Below are positions 39,710 to 47,694 of a stretch of DNA of 63,509 nt, piece after piece. The notes below the pieces were generated by a model. That model had not been told where the DNA came from. It saw only the letters and a list, made by a program, of their open reading frames with translations, and searched no databases. The first letter of the stretch is position 1; each line of letters opens with the position of its first letter. Made by a program: the position numbers and the translations under genes. The stretch comes from DASSLY01 sp035689185 (GTDB taxonomy: Bacteria; Actinomycetota; Actinomycetes; Actinomycetales; Dermatophilaceae), in assembly GCA_035689185.1 (NCBI GenBank), contig DASSLY010000004.1, positions 1 through 63,509 on the forward strand, given 5' to 3'.

Positions 39710-41839
39710 ATGGCGACACCGACGCTCACGCTGGCACCCGCGCTGCGCGCGGTCGCGGACGCCTGCGTCGCGGCGATGGCCGGGCCGGGCGCCGCCCTGC
39801 GGGGCGACCAGGAGACGGCTGTCGCGGCGCTGACCGACCCGGCCGGGCCCGTCGCCCGCGTTCTGGTGGTCCAGGCCACCGGCTGGGGCAAATCGGCGGT
39901 CTACTGGAGCGCCACCGCGATCGCCAGGTCCCAGGGCCGGGGACCGACGCTGGTCGTGTCCCCGCTGCTGTCGCTGATGCGCGACCAGGTCGCGGCGGCC
40001 GGCCGGGCGGGCCTGCGGGCCGCGACGCTGAACTCCGGCAACGTGGCGGACTGGGCGGTCATCGAGGCGGACCTGCTGGCCGGCGCCCTGGACCTGCTCC
40101 TGGTGTCGCCCGAGCGGCTGGCGAACCCGGGTTTCGGTGCGCGGGTGATGGACCGGTTGGCCGGGCGGCTGGGGCTGCTCGTCATCGACGAGGCGCACGC
40201 GGTATCGGACTGGGGGCACGACTTCCGGCCGGACTACCGCCGGGTCGCCGACGTGCTACGCGCCCTGAACCCCGGCGTCCCGGTCCTGGCCACGACCGCG
40301 ACCGCCAACGCCCGGGTCACCGAGGACGTGGCCGCCCAGCTCGGCGACGCGACGGTCGTGCTGCGCGGGCCGCTGGCCCGCTCCAGCCTGCAGCTGGCTG
40401 TGCTGCCGGACCGCTCCCCGCTGGAGCGCTACGCCTTCGTCGTCGACCACCTGCCGGACCTGCCCGGCTCGGGGATCGTCTACACCCTCACCGTCGCCGA
40501 CGCCGACCGGCTGGCCGGGGCGATCCAGGCGGTGCACGGTCGGCGGCACCCGGTCGCGTCGTACACCGGGCAGCTCGACCCCGCGGACCGCGAGCGGCTG
40601 GAGGAGGCGTTGCGGGCCAACGACCTCAAGGCCCTTGTCGCGACGTCCGCGCTGGGAATGGGTTTCGACAAGCCGGACCTCGGCTTCGTGGTCCACGTGG
40701 GCGCGCCGCCCTCGCCGGTGTCGTACTACCAGCAGGTCGGCCGCGCCGGGCGGGGCATCGACCACGCCCTGGTGGCGCTGCTCCCGTCGGCCGCCGACGC
40801 GGGCGTCTGGGACTACTTCGCGACGGCCACCGTCCCGGTGCCGGAGCAGGTCCACCGGCTGCTCGACGGCCTGCAGCGGTACGCCGGCGGGCCGCCGGCC
40901 ACGGCCCCGTCCCTGGAGGCCGAGACCGGGCTGCGCCGCACCCGGGTCGAGCTGATGCTGCGCCAGCTGGCGGTGGAGCGGGTGGTGGAGCGGGTCGACG
41001 GCGGCTGGCGGCCCACCGGGGTGGCATGGCAGCCGGACCTGGAGCGCTACGAGGGGATCGTCGCGGTCCGCCGCCGCGAGGCGGACATCATGCGCGCCTA
41101 CTGCCGGGGCGAACGGTGCCTGATGCAGCTTCTGCAGGAGAGCCTGGACGACCCCACCGCATCGCCGTGCGGCCGGTGCTCGGTGTGCCTGGGACGGCTG
41201 CCCGAGCCGCTGCGGCCGGCCGCCTCGCCCGAGACCGCTGCCGCGGTCACCGGCCACCTGCGCGGGGAGGTCCATGTCCTGCCACCGCGCAAGATGTGGC
41301 CCGGCGGTGACTTCGGCGCGCGCGGGCGCATCCCCCCGGCCCTGATGGCCGCCGAGGGGCGCGTCCTGGCGCAGCTCGACGCCCCGGAATGGGCGGCGTT
41401 GCTGCGGCGGACCTTCGACCACGACGCGCCGCCCGACCCCGACCTCGCCGAGGCCGCGGTGGCCACCCTGCGGCGGTGGAGCGGGCAGTGGGCGCACCGG
41501 CCGACGGTGGTCCTCGGATTGCCTGCGGCCGGCTACCCACGGCTGGTGGCCGGGCTGGTCGACCACCTGGCCGGCGTCGGCCGGCTGCCGCAAGCCGGTC
41601 TCGCCGTGTCCGGGCCGTGGGCGGCGGGAAGGGCCGAGCAGAGCTCGGCCCAGGAGGCGAGGTTCTGGCGGGAGGCGATCAGCGTCCCCGGCCAGCTCGG
41701 GGCCACGCTGACCGGCGCCTGCGTCCTGCTGGTGGTAGATGCCACGTCGTCGCTGTGGCCGGTCACCGTCGCCGCCGCCAAGGTGCGCGAGGCGGGCGCG
41801 TCGTCGGTGCTTCCGCTGGTGGTGCACCGGCGGCCGTGA
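39710..41839 (+). CDS. RecQ-like DNA helicase with C-terminal PRTase-like domain
   Basis: A 709-residue superfamily 2 helicase. Helicase motifs: I QATGWGKSAVYW, Ia SPLLSLMRDQ, II VIDEAHAVSDWGHDFRPDYR, III TATAN, V ALGMGFDKPDL, VI QQVGRAGRG. A zinc-binding block CRGERCLMQLLQES then CGRCSVCLG follows. From about residue 580 a Rossmann-like region (TVVLGLPAAGYPRLV, CVLLVVDATSSLWPVTVAA) resembles the phosphoribosyltransferase domain fused to actinobacterial RecQ paralogs, but the DDxxxTG loop is degenerate. The Walker A has Trp-Gly-Lys-Ser. A role in DNA repair is inferred. Confidence 0.88.
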   Translation: MATPTLTLAPALRAVADACVAAMAGPGAALRGDQETAVAALTDPAGPVARVLVVQATGWGKSAVYWSATAIARSQGRGPTLVVSPLLSLMRDQVAAAGRAGLRAATLNSGNVADWAVIEADLLAGALDLLLVSPERLANPGFGARVMDRLAGRLGLLVIDEAHAVSDWGHDFRPDYRRVADVLRALNPGVPVLATTATANARVTEDVAAQLGDATVVLRGPLARSSLQLAVLPDRSPLERYAFVVDHLPDLPGSGIVYTLTVADADRLAGAIQAVHGRRHPVASYTGQLDPADRERLEEALRANDLKALVATSALGMGFDKPDLGFVVHVGAPPSPVSYYQQVGRAGRGIDHALVALLPSAADAGVWDYFATATVPVPEQVHRLLDGLQRYAGGPPATAPSLEAETGLRRTRVELMLRQLAVERVVERVDGGWRPTGVAWQPDLERYEGIVAVRRREADIMRAYCRGERCLMQLLQESLDDPTASPCGRCSVCLGRLPEPLRPAASPETAAAVTGHLRGEVHVLPPRKMWPGGDFGARGRIPPALMAAEGRVLAQLDAPEWAALLRRTFDHDAPPDPDLAEAAVATLRRWSGQWAHRPTVVLGLPAAGYPRLVAGLVDHLAGVGRLPQAGLAVSGPWAAGRAEQSSAQEARFWREAISVPGQLGATLTGACVLLVVDATSSLWPVTVAAAKVREAGASSVLPLVVHRRP

Positions 41840-41883
41840 CATCGCGCGGCGGCCGCCGCGGCATACCGGGTGTGAGGTCTGGG

Positions 41884-42312
41884 TCAGGTCACGCAGAGCT
41901 CGTTGCCCTCCGGGTCGGCGATCGTGACCCAACGGTGCGGGCCCTGCCTGCCTTCGTGCAGGAACGTCGCGCCGTTGGCCAGCAGCCGCGCCGTCTCGGC
42001 ATCCACCCGGTCCGCTCCGACCCGCACGTCCAGGTGGACCCGGTTCTTCACCGTCTTCGGCTCCGGGACCAGCTGGAACAGGATCCGGCGCGGCGGGGAC
42101 GCCTCGGGCGCGATGATGGCGGCCCCGTCCCGCCAGACGAGCACACCCCGGTGCCGGGTCGTGTCGGCCGTCGTGGCGTAGCCCTGCTCCACCATCGAGG
42201 TGATGAACTCCTCGTTGCTCGGCTCCACCTGCCAGCCGAGCGCGTCCGCCCACCAGTCGGCCAGGGCGTGGGGGTCCGCGCAGTCAAAGGTGACCTGGAA
42301 GTCGTGAGCCAT
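41884..42312 (-). CDS. VOC family (glyoxalase-like) protein
   Basis: A 142-residue protein with a two-module VOC fold: DFQVTFDCADPHALADWWADAL at the N-terminus and RVHLDVRVGADRVDAE plus WVTIADPEGNELCV in the second module. It belongs to the glyoxalase_6-like group of uncharacterised proteins. ATG 42312 was chosen because TACGCT lies exactly 7 nt upstream. It converges with recQ. Confidence 0.82.
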   Translation of the reverse strand: MAHDFQVTFDCADPHALADWWADALGWQVEPSNEEFITSMVEQGYATTADTTRHRGVLVWRDGAAIIAPEASPPRRILFQLVPEPKTVKNRVHLDVRVGADRVDAETARLLANGATFLHEGRQGPHRWVTIADPEGNELCVT

Positions 42313-42319
42313 GACGGTC

Positions 42320-42325
42320 AGCGTA
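42320..42325 (-). promoter_or_regulatory. -10 element of the second VOC gene
   Basis: TACGCT (minus strand) 7 nt before the ATG. Confidence 0.5.
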
Positions 42326-42442
42326 AGTACTCCGACCTGTATCAGCCGGGCCCGTCGTCGCCTCTTCTGCCATGAGGCCGGGCGCGTGAGCTGGCTGCAC
42401 ACCCGAAGCAGCATCTGGAGACCGGCTGGCGGGTGGGGTCAG

Positions 42443-42448
42443 TACGCT
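42443..42448 (+). promoter_or_regulatory. Likely -10 of the sigma-CHAT operon
   Basis: TACGCT is the only TANNNT hexamer well placed upstream of the micro-ORF. It gives a leader of about 30 nt to an ATG at 42478 and about 84 nt to the ATG at 42532. Confidence 0.35.
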
Positions 42449-42531
42449 TGGCCTCAGCACCCCCGACTGGCACCGAGATGATCGCCGCACCGCCCGTGCC
42501 GGCGCAACCGGGACCCGGAGGAGAGGACGAG

Positions 42532-42582
42532 ATGAGCGACACCTGTGCGGCACCCCGGGCCACGACAGGGGGGAACTCGTGA
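42532..42582 (+). CDS. 16-codon leader micro-ORF ahead of the sigma factor
   Basis: ATG at 42532 has a strong GGAGGAGAGG site just upstream, and the frame reads MSDTCAAPRATTGGNS. Its TGA at 42580-42582 overlaps the GTG start of the sigma factor (GTGA), while the sigma GTG has only a weak site (GGGGGGAA) of its own. The frame is also open from an ATG at 42478, which would give 34 codons. Translational coupling of the sigma factor to this leader is inferred from the junction. Confidence 0.5.
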   Translation: MSDTCAAPRATTGGNS

Positions 42583-43187
42583 TCGGCGCCCGCCCCTCCG
42601 GCGACACCCTGGTCGCGCGCGCCGCTGTGGCCTTCACCGACTACCGGGACGGGGACCGGCAGGCGTTCGACGCGCTGCTCCGCATGGTCACCCCACTGCT
42701 CTGGCACACCGCCCGCGGGCAGGGCATCGACCAGAACGGAGTCGAGGACGTGCTGCAGACGGTGTGGATGAGCCTGCTGCGCAACGCCGACTCGGTGCGG
42801 GACCCGCGCACGGTGGTGAAGTGGTTGCTGACCACCACCCGGCGGGAGGCATGGCGGGTGTCCCGCCAGCAGCGGGCCCACCTCAGCACCAGCCTCAACG
42901 ACGGCGACGGTGGCGAGGTGACCGCCGGCCTGCCCGCCGACGAGTCGGAACAACCCGACGCGGTGGCGTTGCGCTCGCAACGCGAGCGGGTGCTCTGGGG
43001 GCACGTGCAGCAGCTGTCACCGCGTTGCCGGGAGCTGCTGCGGGTGATCGCGTTCGCCGACCGGCCCGACTACGCGGTCGTCGCCGAGTCGCTGGGGATG
43101 CCCATCGGCAGCATCGGCCCCACCCGAGGACGCTGCCTGGCCAAGCTGCGCACCGTGCTCACCAGCGATCCGGCTTGGGAGGCCTGA
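42579..43187 (+). CDS. RNA polymerase sigma factor (ECF-like), CHAT-associated
   Basis: A 202-residue sigma-70 family protein. Region 2 is at about residues 25-95 (DRQAFDALLRMVTPLLWHTA, VEDVLQTVWMSLLRN, RTVVKWLLTTTRREAWRV) and region 4 at about 140-195 (QQLSPRCRELLRVIAFAD, YAVVAESLGMPIGSIGPTRG). There is no adjacent anti-sigma gene; instead it heads an operon with a small beta-sandwich-like protein and a TPR-CHAT protease. Its stop overlaps the next start (TGATG). It may be released or controlled by the CHAT protease (inference). Confidence 0.9.
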   Translation: MIGARPSGDTLVARAAVAFTDYRDGDRQAFDALLRMVTPLLWHTARGQGIDQNGVEDVLQTVWMSLLRNADSVRDPRTVVKWLLTTTRREAWRVSRQQRAHLSTSLNDGDGGEVTAGLPADESEQPDAVALRSQRERVLWGHVQQLSPRCRELLRVIAFADRPDYAVVAESLGMPIGSIGPTRGRCLAKLRTVLTSDPAWEA

Positions 43188-43705
43188 TGAACGAGCAGAG
43201 GCAGACCCCCGGGGAGGCCGAGCTGGAGCTGCTCGCCGGGCAGGACCTGGACGACGTGGACGTGGACATCCTGGCCGAGCTCGCGCGCATCTACCAGGCC
43301 GCCGACCCGATGCCGGACGGCTTGACCGACCGGCTGGAGTTCGCGCTCGCGCTGGACGAGGTGTATGCCGAGGTGGCTCAGCTGACCCGGATGTCCGGCG
43401 ACGCTGCCCTGGTCCGCGGCGAGACCACCCAGACCCGGGCCCAGACACTGACCTTCTCCGCGGACTCGCTCACCGCGATGATCACCCTGTCGACCGACGG
43501 CGCGACGATCCGCATCGACGGCTGGCTGACGCCCGCGGCACCGGTGCTGGTCAACCTGCGCACCACCGCTCGCACCGTGAGCACTGTCGCCGACGCCACC
43601 GGCCGGTTCGCCTTCGACGAGGTGCCGGCGGGACTGGCCCAGCTGACCTTCCAGCCCGAGGGCGAGGCCGGCCCCTCGGTCATCACCCCGGCCTTCGAGG
43701 TGTAG
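43187..43705 (+). CDS. Small protein with carboxypeptidase-regulatory-like domain
   Basis: A 172-residue protein. Its N-terminal half is helical and acidic (EAELELLAGQDLDDVDVDIL, LTDRLEFALALDEVYAEVAQ). The C-terminal half is a predicted beta-sandwich (SLTAMITLSTDGATIRIDGW, ATGRFAFDEVPAGLAQLTFQ) in which DATGRFAFDEVPAG resembles the carboxypeptidase-regulatory/transthyretin-like fold. No signal peptide or membrane segment. It sits between the sigma factor and the CHAT protease, so it is a candidate adaptor, anti-sigma factor or protease substrate (inference). Confidence 0.72.
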   Translation: MNEQRQTPGEAELELLAGQDLDDVDVDILAELARIYQAADPMPDGLTDRLEFALALDEVYAEVAQLTRMSGDAALVRGETTQTRAQTLTFSADSLTAMITLSTDGATIRIDGWLTPAAPVLVNLRTTARTVSTVADATGRFAFDEVPAGLAQLTFQPEGEAGPSVITPAFEV

Positions 43706-43715
43706 CACGGCAGCC

Positions 43716-46298
43716 GTGACCGCCGCGGTGCGGCGGCCGGATCCCGAGGCCCTGGCCAAGGACATCGCCGAGGCGACCGCCGCCAACAGCCGTGGCCGCC
43801 CCTCGGTCGCGGCCCGGCACTTCCAGCGCGTCCTTGACGGCACCGACGGCGCGGCAGCGGGAGCCGCAGGCCCGCGGCTGGGCGCATTGCGAGCCCGGGC
43901 GCTGCTCGGCCTCGCGTCCAGTGTCTTCGAGGTGGGCGGCGACCTGGCCCGCTCGCTAGAACTGCTGGACCAGGCCGAGGACGTGGCCCGCCGAGCGGGA
44001 GCGCTGCACCTGGTGCCGGCGGTGCGGAACAACCGGGCGCTGCTGCTCTTGCGCACCGGCGAGACCGCGCTGGCCCTGCGCGCTTTCGACGCCGCCGCGG
44101 AGCTCATCGACACGGCCGAGCCCTTCGACCGGGCCTGCATCCTGCTCAACCGGGGGTCGCTGCACCTGGAGGGTGGCGACCTCGTCGCGGCCAGGGCCGA
44201 CCTGCTCCGGTCTGCCCAGGTGTCCGCCGACAGCGGGGACCGGCTGCTGGAGTTCAAGGCACGGCACAACCTCGGCTTCGTGGAGTTCCTCGCCGGGAAC
44301 CTGCCCCGCGCCCTGGCCGACATCGCCACGGCGGCCGAGCTGGACCCGGGAGGGCGCCACGGCATCGTGCTGCTGGACCAGGCTCGCATCCTGCGCGAGG
44401 CGGGTCTGGGCCGGGACGCCTTGGCCAGTCTGGACGCCGCCACCGAGTTGTTCCGGCGAGACCGGCTGGTGCAGGACCTCGGGGAGACCGAGCTCGCCAA
44501 GGCGGAGGTCGCTCTGACCGCGGGAGACCCGGTCGCGGCCCGGCGGAGTGCGCGTTCAGCGCTGCGTCACTTCACCCGCCGGCAAAACCTGCGGTGGCAG
44601 CGCAAGGCCGAGCTTGCCGTCATCGCCAGCGAGCTGGCGCTGAACGAGACGAGCGGCGCCCGGGGCAGGTCCCGGCGGTTCCTGCAGCTTGCCGAGCGGG
44701 CCCGTCGCCTTTCGTCCACCTGCCGGGCCGAGGGCCGACGAGACCTGGCCCGCGCCGCGGACCTGCTGCAAGCCCAGGGTCTGCTGGCCGCGGCCCAGCC
44801 CAACCCGGTGCTGCCGTCGCTGTCGCTGCGACGCTCCGACCCGCTCAGCGTGCGGCTGCAGCTGCGGCAGCTGCGAGCGCGCGCCGCCCAGGCGCGGGGA
44901 CGGGACAGCCTGGCCCGCCAGGAGATCCGGGCCGGGCTCACCGAGCTCTCGTTGCACCAGTCCAGCGCCGGCTCGCTGGACCTGCGAACTGCGGGGGCGG
45001 TCCACGGCGTGGCGCTGGCCCGGCTCGACCTCGCGTTGAGCCTGCGCCACGGCCGGCCGTGGGAGGTGTTCGCCAGCATCGAGCGGGGTCGCGCCGTGTC
45101 CACCCGGCTGACACCGGTCCGGCCGCCGGGGGACCCCGAGACCGCGGCGCTGCTGTCCAGCCTGCGTCAGGTGGAGGAGTCGGCCCGGTTGTTGTCCGGC
45201 GAAGCCGGACGAGACGCCGACCTGGCCCAGCTGCGGGCTCGGGCGGCCATGCTGCAACAGCAGGTCCGGGCCCGGGCCTGGCGGCGCGAAGGCCAGGCGT
45301 CCGCGCCGACCGCGGCTGACCTCGCCGACGTGCGCCGGGCGCTGGCCGACGCCGGCGCCGAGCTGGTCAGCTTCGTCCAGCACGAGGGCCGCTGGCTCGG
45401 CTGTGTCGCCGGTCGCGGCTCGGTCACCGTGCACGACCTGGCGCCGGTGTCCGCGCTGCGCGAGCTCACCCGGCGCATCGTCGCCGACCTGGACGCTTTG
45501 GCGCTGAACGCCTTGCCCGAGCCACTGCGGCGGACCATCGCCGCGTCGCTGGCGTCCGACCTGGCCCTGGTGGACGACCTGCTCCTGACCCCGTTGCCCT
45601 TGACCGGCCACGCGCTCGTGCTCTGCCCGGCCGGGCCGCTGGCGCTGCTGCCCTGGCCCGCTCTGCCGTCCCAGCGGGGCCGGCCGCTGGTGGTCACGCC
45701 CAGCGCGACGAGCTGGCTCGCCTCCCGGGCGACCAAGAGGCACCAGGGGGGTCGCCGCCGGGTCGCCGCGGTGGCTGGCCCCGGGCTGCACCGGGCCGCG
45801 GCCGAGGCGACCGAGGTCGCCGGGATCTGGGGCGCTGAGCCGGCGCTGGTCGGGGCCGGCGCAACAGTTGCCGCGGTCGCGGCGCTGCTGGGCGCCGGTT
45901 CCGACGTGGTCCACGTCGCCGCCCACGGCCTGCACCAGACGGAGAGCCCCCTGTTCTCCTCGGTGCGGCTGGCCGACGGCCCGCTGTTCGCCTACGAGCT
46001 GGACGCGGCAGGCGGGATGGCCGGGCTGGTCGTCCTTTCTGCCTGCGAGGTCGGGCTGTCAACCATCCGGCCCGGGGAGGAGGCTCTCGGTCTGACCAGC
46101 GTCCTGCTTCGCCTGGGCGTGACCTCGGTCGTGGCCGGCGTCTCCCGGGTGGCCGACGGGGTGGCCGCGGACGTCATGGGCGGCCTGCACCGCCGGCTCG
46201 CGGGCGGCGCGGACACCGCGACCGCGCTGGCCGAGACCCTGGCCATGCTGCCGGAGCCGGCGCCGTTCGTCTGCTTCGGCAGCTCCTGGGCCAGTTAG
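43716..46298 (+). CDS. TPR-CHAT domain cysteine protease
   Basis: An 860-residue protein. The first 450 or so residues form helical tetratricopeptide-like repeats (ALLGLASSVFEVGGDLARSL, FDRACILLNRGSLHLEGGDL, FKARHNLGFVEFLAGNLPRA). From about residue 540 a CHAT domain follows, with the catalytic His in DVVHVAAHGLHQ and Cys in LVVLSACEVGLST, then GLTSVLLRLGVTSVVAGVSR. CHAT proteins are caspase/separase-related proteases; the TPRs would sense a partner. GTG 43716 begins 10 nt after the preceding stop. Both catalytic residues are intact. The stop codon lies in an 11-bp triple repeat. Confidence 0.88.
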   Translation: MTAAVRRPDPEALAKDIAEATAANSRGRPSVAARHFQRVLDGTDGAAAGAAGPRLGALRARALLGLASSVFEVGGDLARSLELLDQAEDVARRAGALHLVPAVRNNRALLLLRTGETALALRAFDAAAELIDTAEPFDRACILLNRGSLHLEGGDLVAARADLLRSAQVSADSGDRLLEFKARHNLGFVEFLAGNLPRALADIATAAELDPGGRHGIVLLDQARILREAGLGRDALASLDAATELFRRDRLVQDLGETELAKAEVALTAGDPVAARRSARSALRHFTRRQNLRWQRKAELAVIASELALNETSGARGRSRRFLQLAERARRLSSTCRAEGRRDLARAADLLQAQGLLAAAQPNPVLPSLSLRRSDPLSVRLQLRQLRARAAQARGRDSLARQEIRAGLTELSLHQSSAGSLDLRTAGAVHGVALARLDLALSLRHGRPWEVFASIERGRAVSTRLTPVRPPGDPETAALLSSLRQVEESARLLSGEAGRDADLAQLRARAAMLQQQVRARAWRREGQASAPTAADLADVRRALADAGAELVSFVQHEGRWLGCVAGRGSVTVHDLAPVSALRELTRRIVADLDALALNALPEPLRRTIAASLASDLALVDDLLLTPLPLTGHALVLCPAGPLALLPWPALPSQRGRPLVVTPSATSWLASRATKRHQGGRRRVAAVAGPGLHRAAAEATEVAGIWGAEPALVGAGATVAAVAALLGAGSDVVHVAAHGLHQTESPLFSSVRLADGPLFAYELDAAGGMAGLVVLSACEVGLSTIRPGEEALGLTSVLLRLGVTSVVAGVSRVADGVAADVMGGLHRRLAGGADTATALAETLAMLPEPAPFVCFGSSWAS

Positions 46299-46321
46299 CG
46301 GCCAGTTAGCGGCCAGTTAGC
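46289..46321 (+). repeat. 11-bp tandem repeat giving stops in all three frames
   Basis: GGCCAGTTAGC is repeated three times. The first copy carries the CHAT stop TAG at 46296-46298; the other two put TAG at 46307 and 46318, in the two other frames. Confidence 0.85.
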
Positions 46322-46401
46322 GACGGCCGCGGGCCCGAGCACGGGCCGGCTCCCTTGGTGCCAGCAGCATCCGCCGCACCACCCGGCGTCGAAGCAGGGA
46401 C

Positions 46402-47694
46402 ATGAGCCAGGAAGGCGAACGCACCCAGACCCTCCCCCCGGCGGTCGCCACCCCGGTAGCCGCGACGTTGTCCCGGGTGGTCGAACCACTGTTCCCCGCG
46501 GGTCTGCCGGTGCAGGTGCGGACCTGGGACGGCGGCCGGTTCGGGCCGCCGGGGACGCCGACGGTGCACATCACCAGCCCGGACGCGTTGCGCCGGCTGG
46601 CGTGGCGGCCGGGTGAGCTGGGGCTGGCCCAGGCCTACGCCACCGGCGAGATCGCGGTCGACGGCGACCTGCTCGACGCGTTCCGCCGGGTCTGGCGGGC
46701 CGTTCGCAGCCAGCCGCCGAGACGCCCCGCCGTGACCGCCATCGCCAAGGCAGCGCTCGACCTGCGGCTGCTCGGCCTGGCGCCGGCCGCCCCCGCCAGC
46801 CAGGCCGACCTGCGCGGGCGGCTGCACAGCCTGCGCCGAGACCGAGCGGCCATCGCCCATCACTACGACCTGTCCAACGACTTCTACCACCTGCTGCTGG
46901 ACCCTCACCGCGCCTACTCCTGCGCCTACTGGCGAAGTGAGGACCCGGCATACACCCTGGCCGACGCGCAACGGGACAAGCTCGACCTGGTGTGCCGCAA
47001 ACTGGGACTTCGTCCCGGCCAGCGGCTGCTCGACATCGGCTGCGGCTGGGGCTCGCTCACCGTCTACGCGGCCGAGCACCACGGCGTGGACGTCGTCGGG
47101 GTCACCCTGTCCGAGCAGCAGCGCCGGTGTGTGCAGCAGCGGGTCGACGAGGGGGGCTTGGGCGACCGGGTCGAGGTCCGCCTGCAGGACTATCGCGACG
47201 TTCACGACGGCCCGTTCGACGCGGTCAGCGCGATTGAGATGGGCGAGCACGTCGGCCGGCGCAACTACCCGGTGTTCCTCCGCCGTGTCCACGACCTGCT
47301 CCGGCCGGCGGGCCGGGTCCTGATCCAGCAGATGTCGCGCCGCAGCAGGCCGGGCGGCGGGCCGTTCATCGAGGCGTTCATCGCCCCGGACATGCACATG
47401 CGGCCAGTCGGCCAGACCGTGGAGCTGGTCGAGCGGGCCGGCCTGGAGGTCCGCGACGTCCACGGCTTGCGGGAGCACTACGTGCGCACGGTGCAGGCCT
47501 GGTACGACGCGTTCGAGGAGCGCATCGACGAGGTCGTCGCCCTGGTAGGCGAGGAGGGTGCCCGCGTCTGGCGGCTCTACCTTGTCGGCGGAGCGTTGGC
47601 GTTCGAGGAGGGGCGGATGGGCGTGGATCAGATCCTGGCGGTCCGGCGCGAACCCGGCGGCGGCAGCGGGATGCCCGCCGTCCGGGTCATCTGA
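46402..47694 (+). CDS. Cyclopropane-fatty-acid-synthase-type SAM methyltransferase
   Basis: A 430-residue class I methyltransferase of the CFA/mycolic-acid cyclopropane synthase group. N-terminal lipid-binding part: VHITSPDALRRLAWRPGELG, YATGEIAVDGDL. Catalytic domain: IAHHYDLSNDFYHLLLDP, SAM-binding LDIGCGWGSLTVYAAE, GVTLSEQQ, IEMGEHVGRRNYP. The enzyme acts on unsaturated acyl chains of membrane phospholipids, adding a cyclopropane or methyl(ene) group. The next gene, DUF1295, starts inside its stop (TGATG), suggesting the pair works on the same lipid (inference). Confidence 0.92.
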   Translation: MSQEGERTQTLPPAVATPVAATLSRVVEPLFPAGLPVQVRTWDGGRFGPPGTPTVHITSPDALRRLAWRPGELGLAQAYATGEIAVDGDLLDAFRRVWRAVRSQPPRRPAVTAIAKAALDLRLLGLAPAAPASQADLRGRLHSLRRDRAAIAHHYDLSNDFYHLLLDPHRAYSCAYWRSEDPAYTLADAQRDKLDLVCRKLGLRPGQRLLDIGCGWGSLTVYAAEHHGVDVVGVTLSEQQRRCVQQRVDEGGLGDRVEVRLQDYRDVHDGPFDAVSAIEMGEHVGRRNYPVFLRRVHDLLRPAGRVLIQQMSRRSRPGGGPFIEAFIAPDMHMRPVGQTVELVERAGLEVRDVHGLREHYVRTVQAWYDAFEERIDEVVALVGEEGARVWRLYLVGGALAFEEGRMGVDQILAVRREPGGGSGMPAVRVI

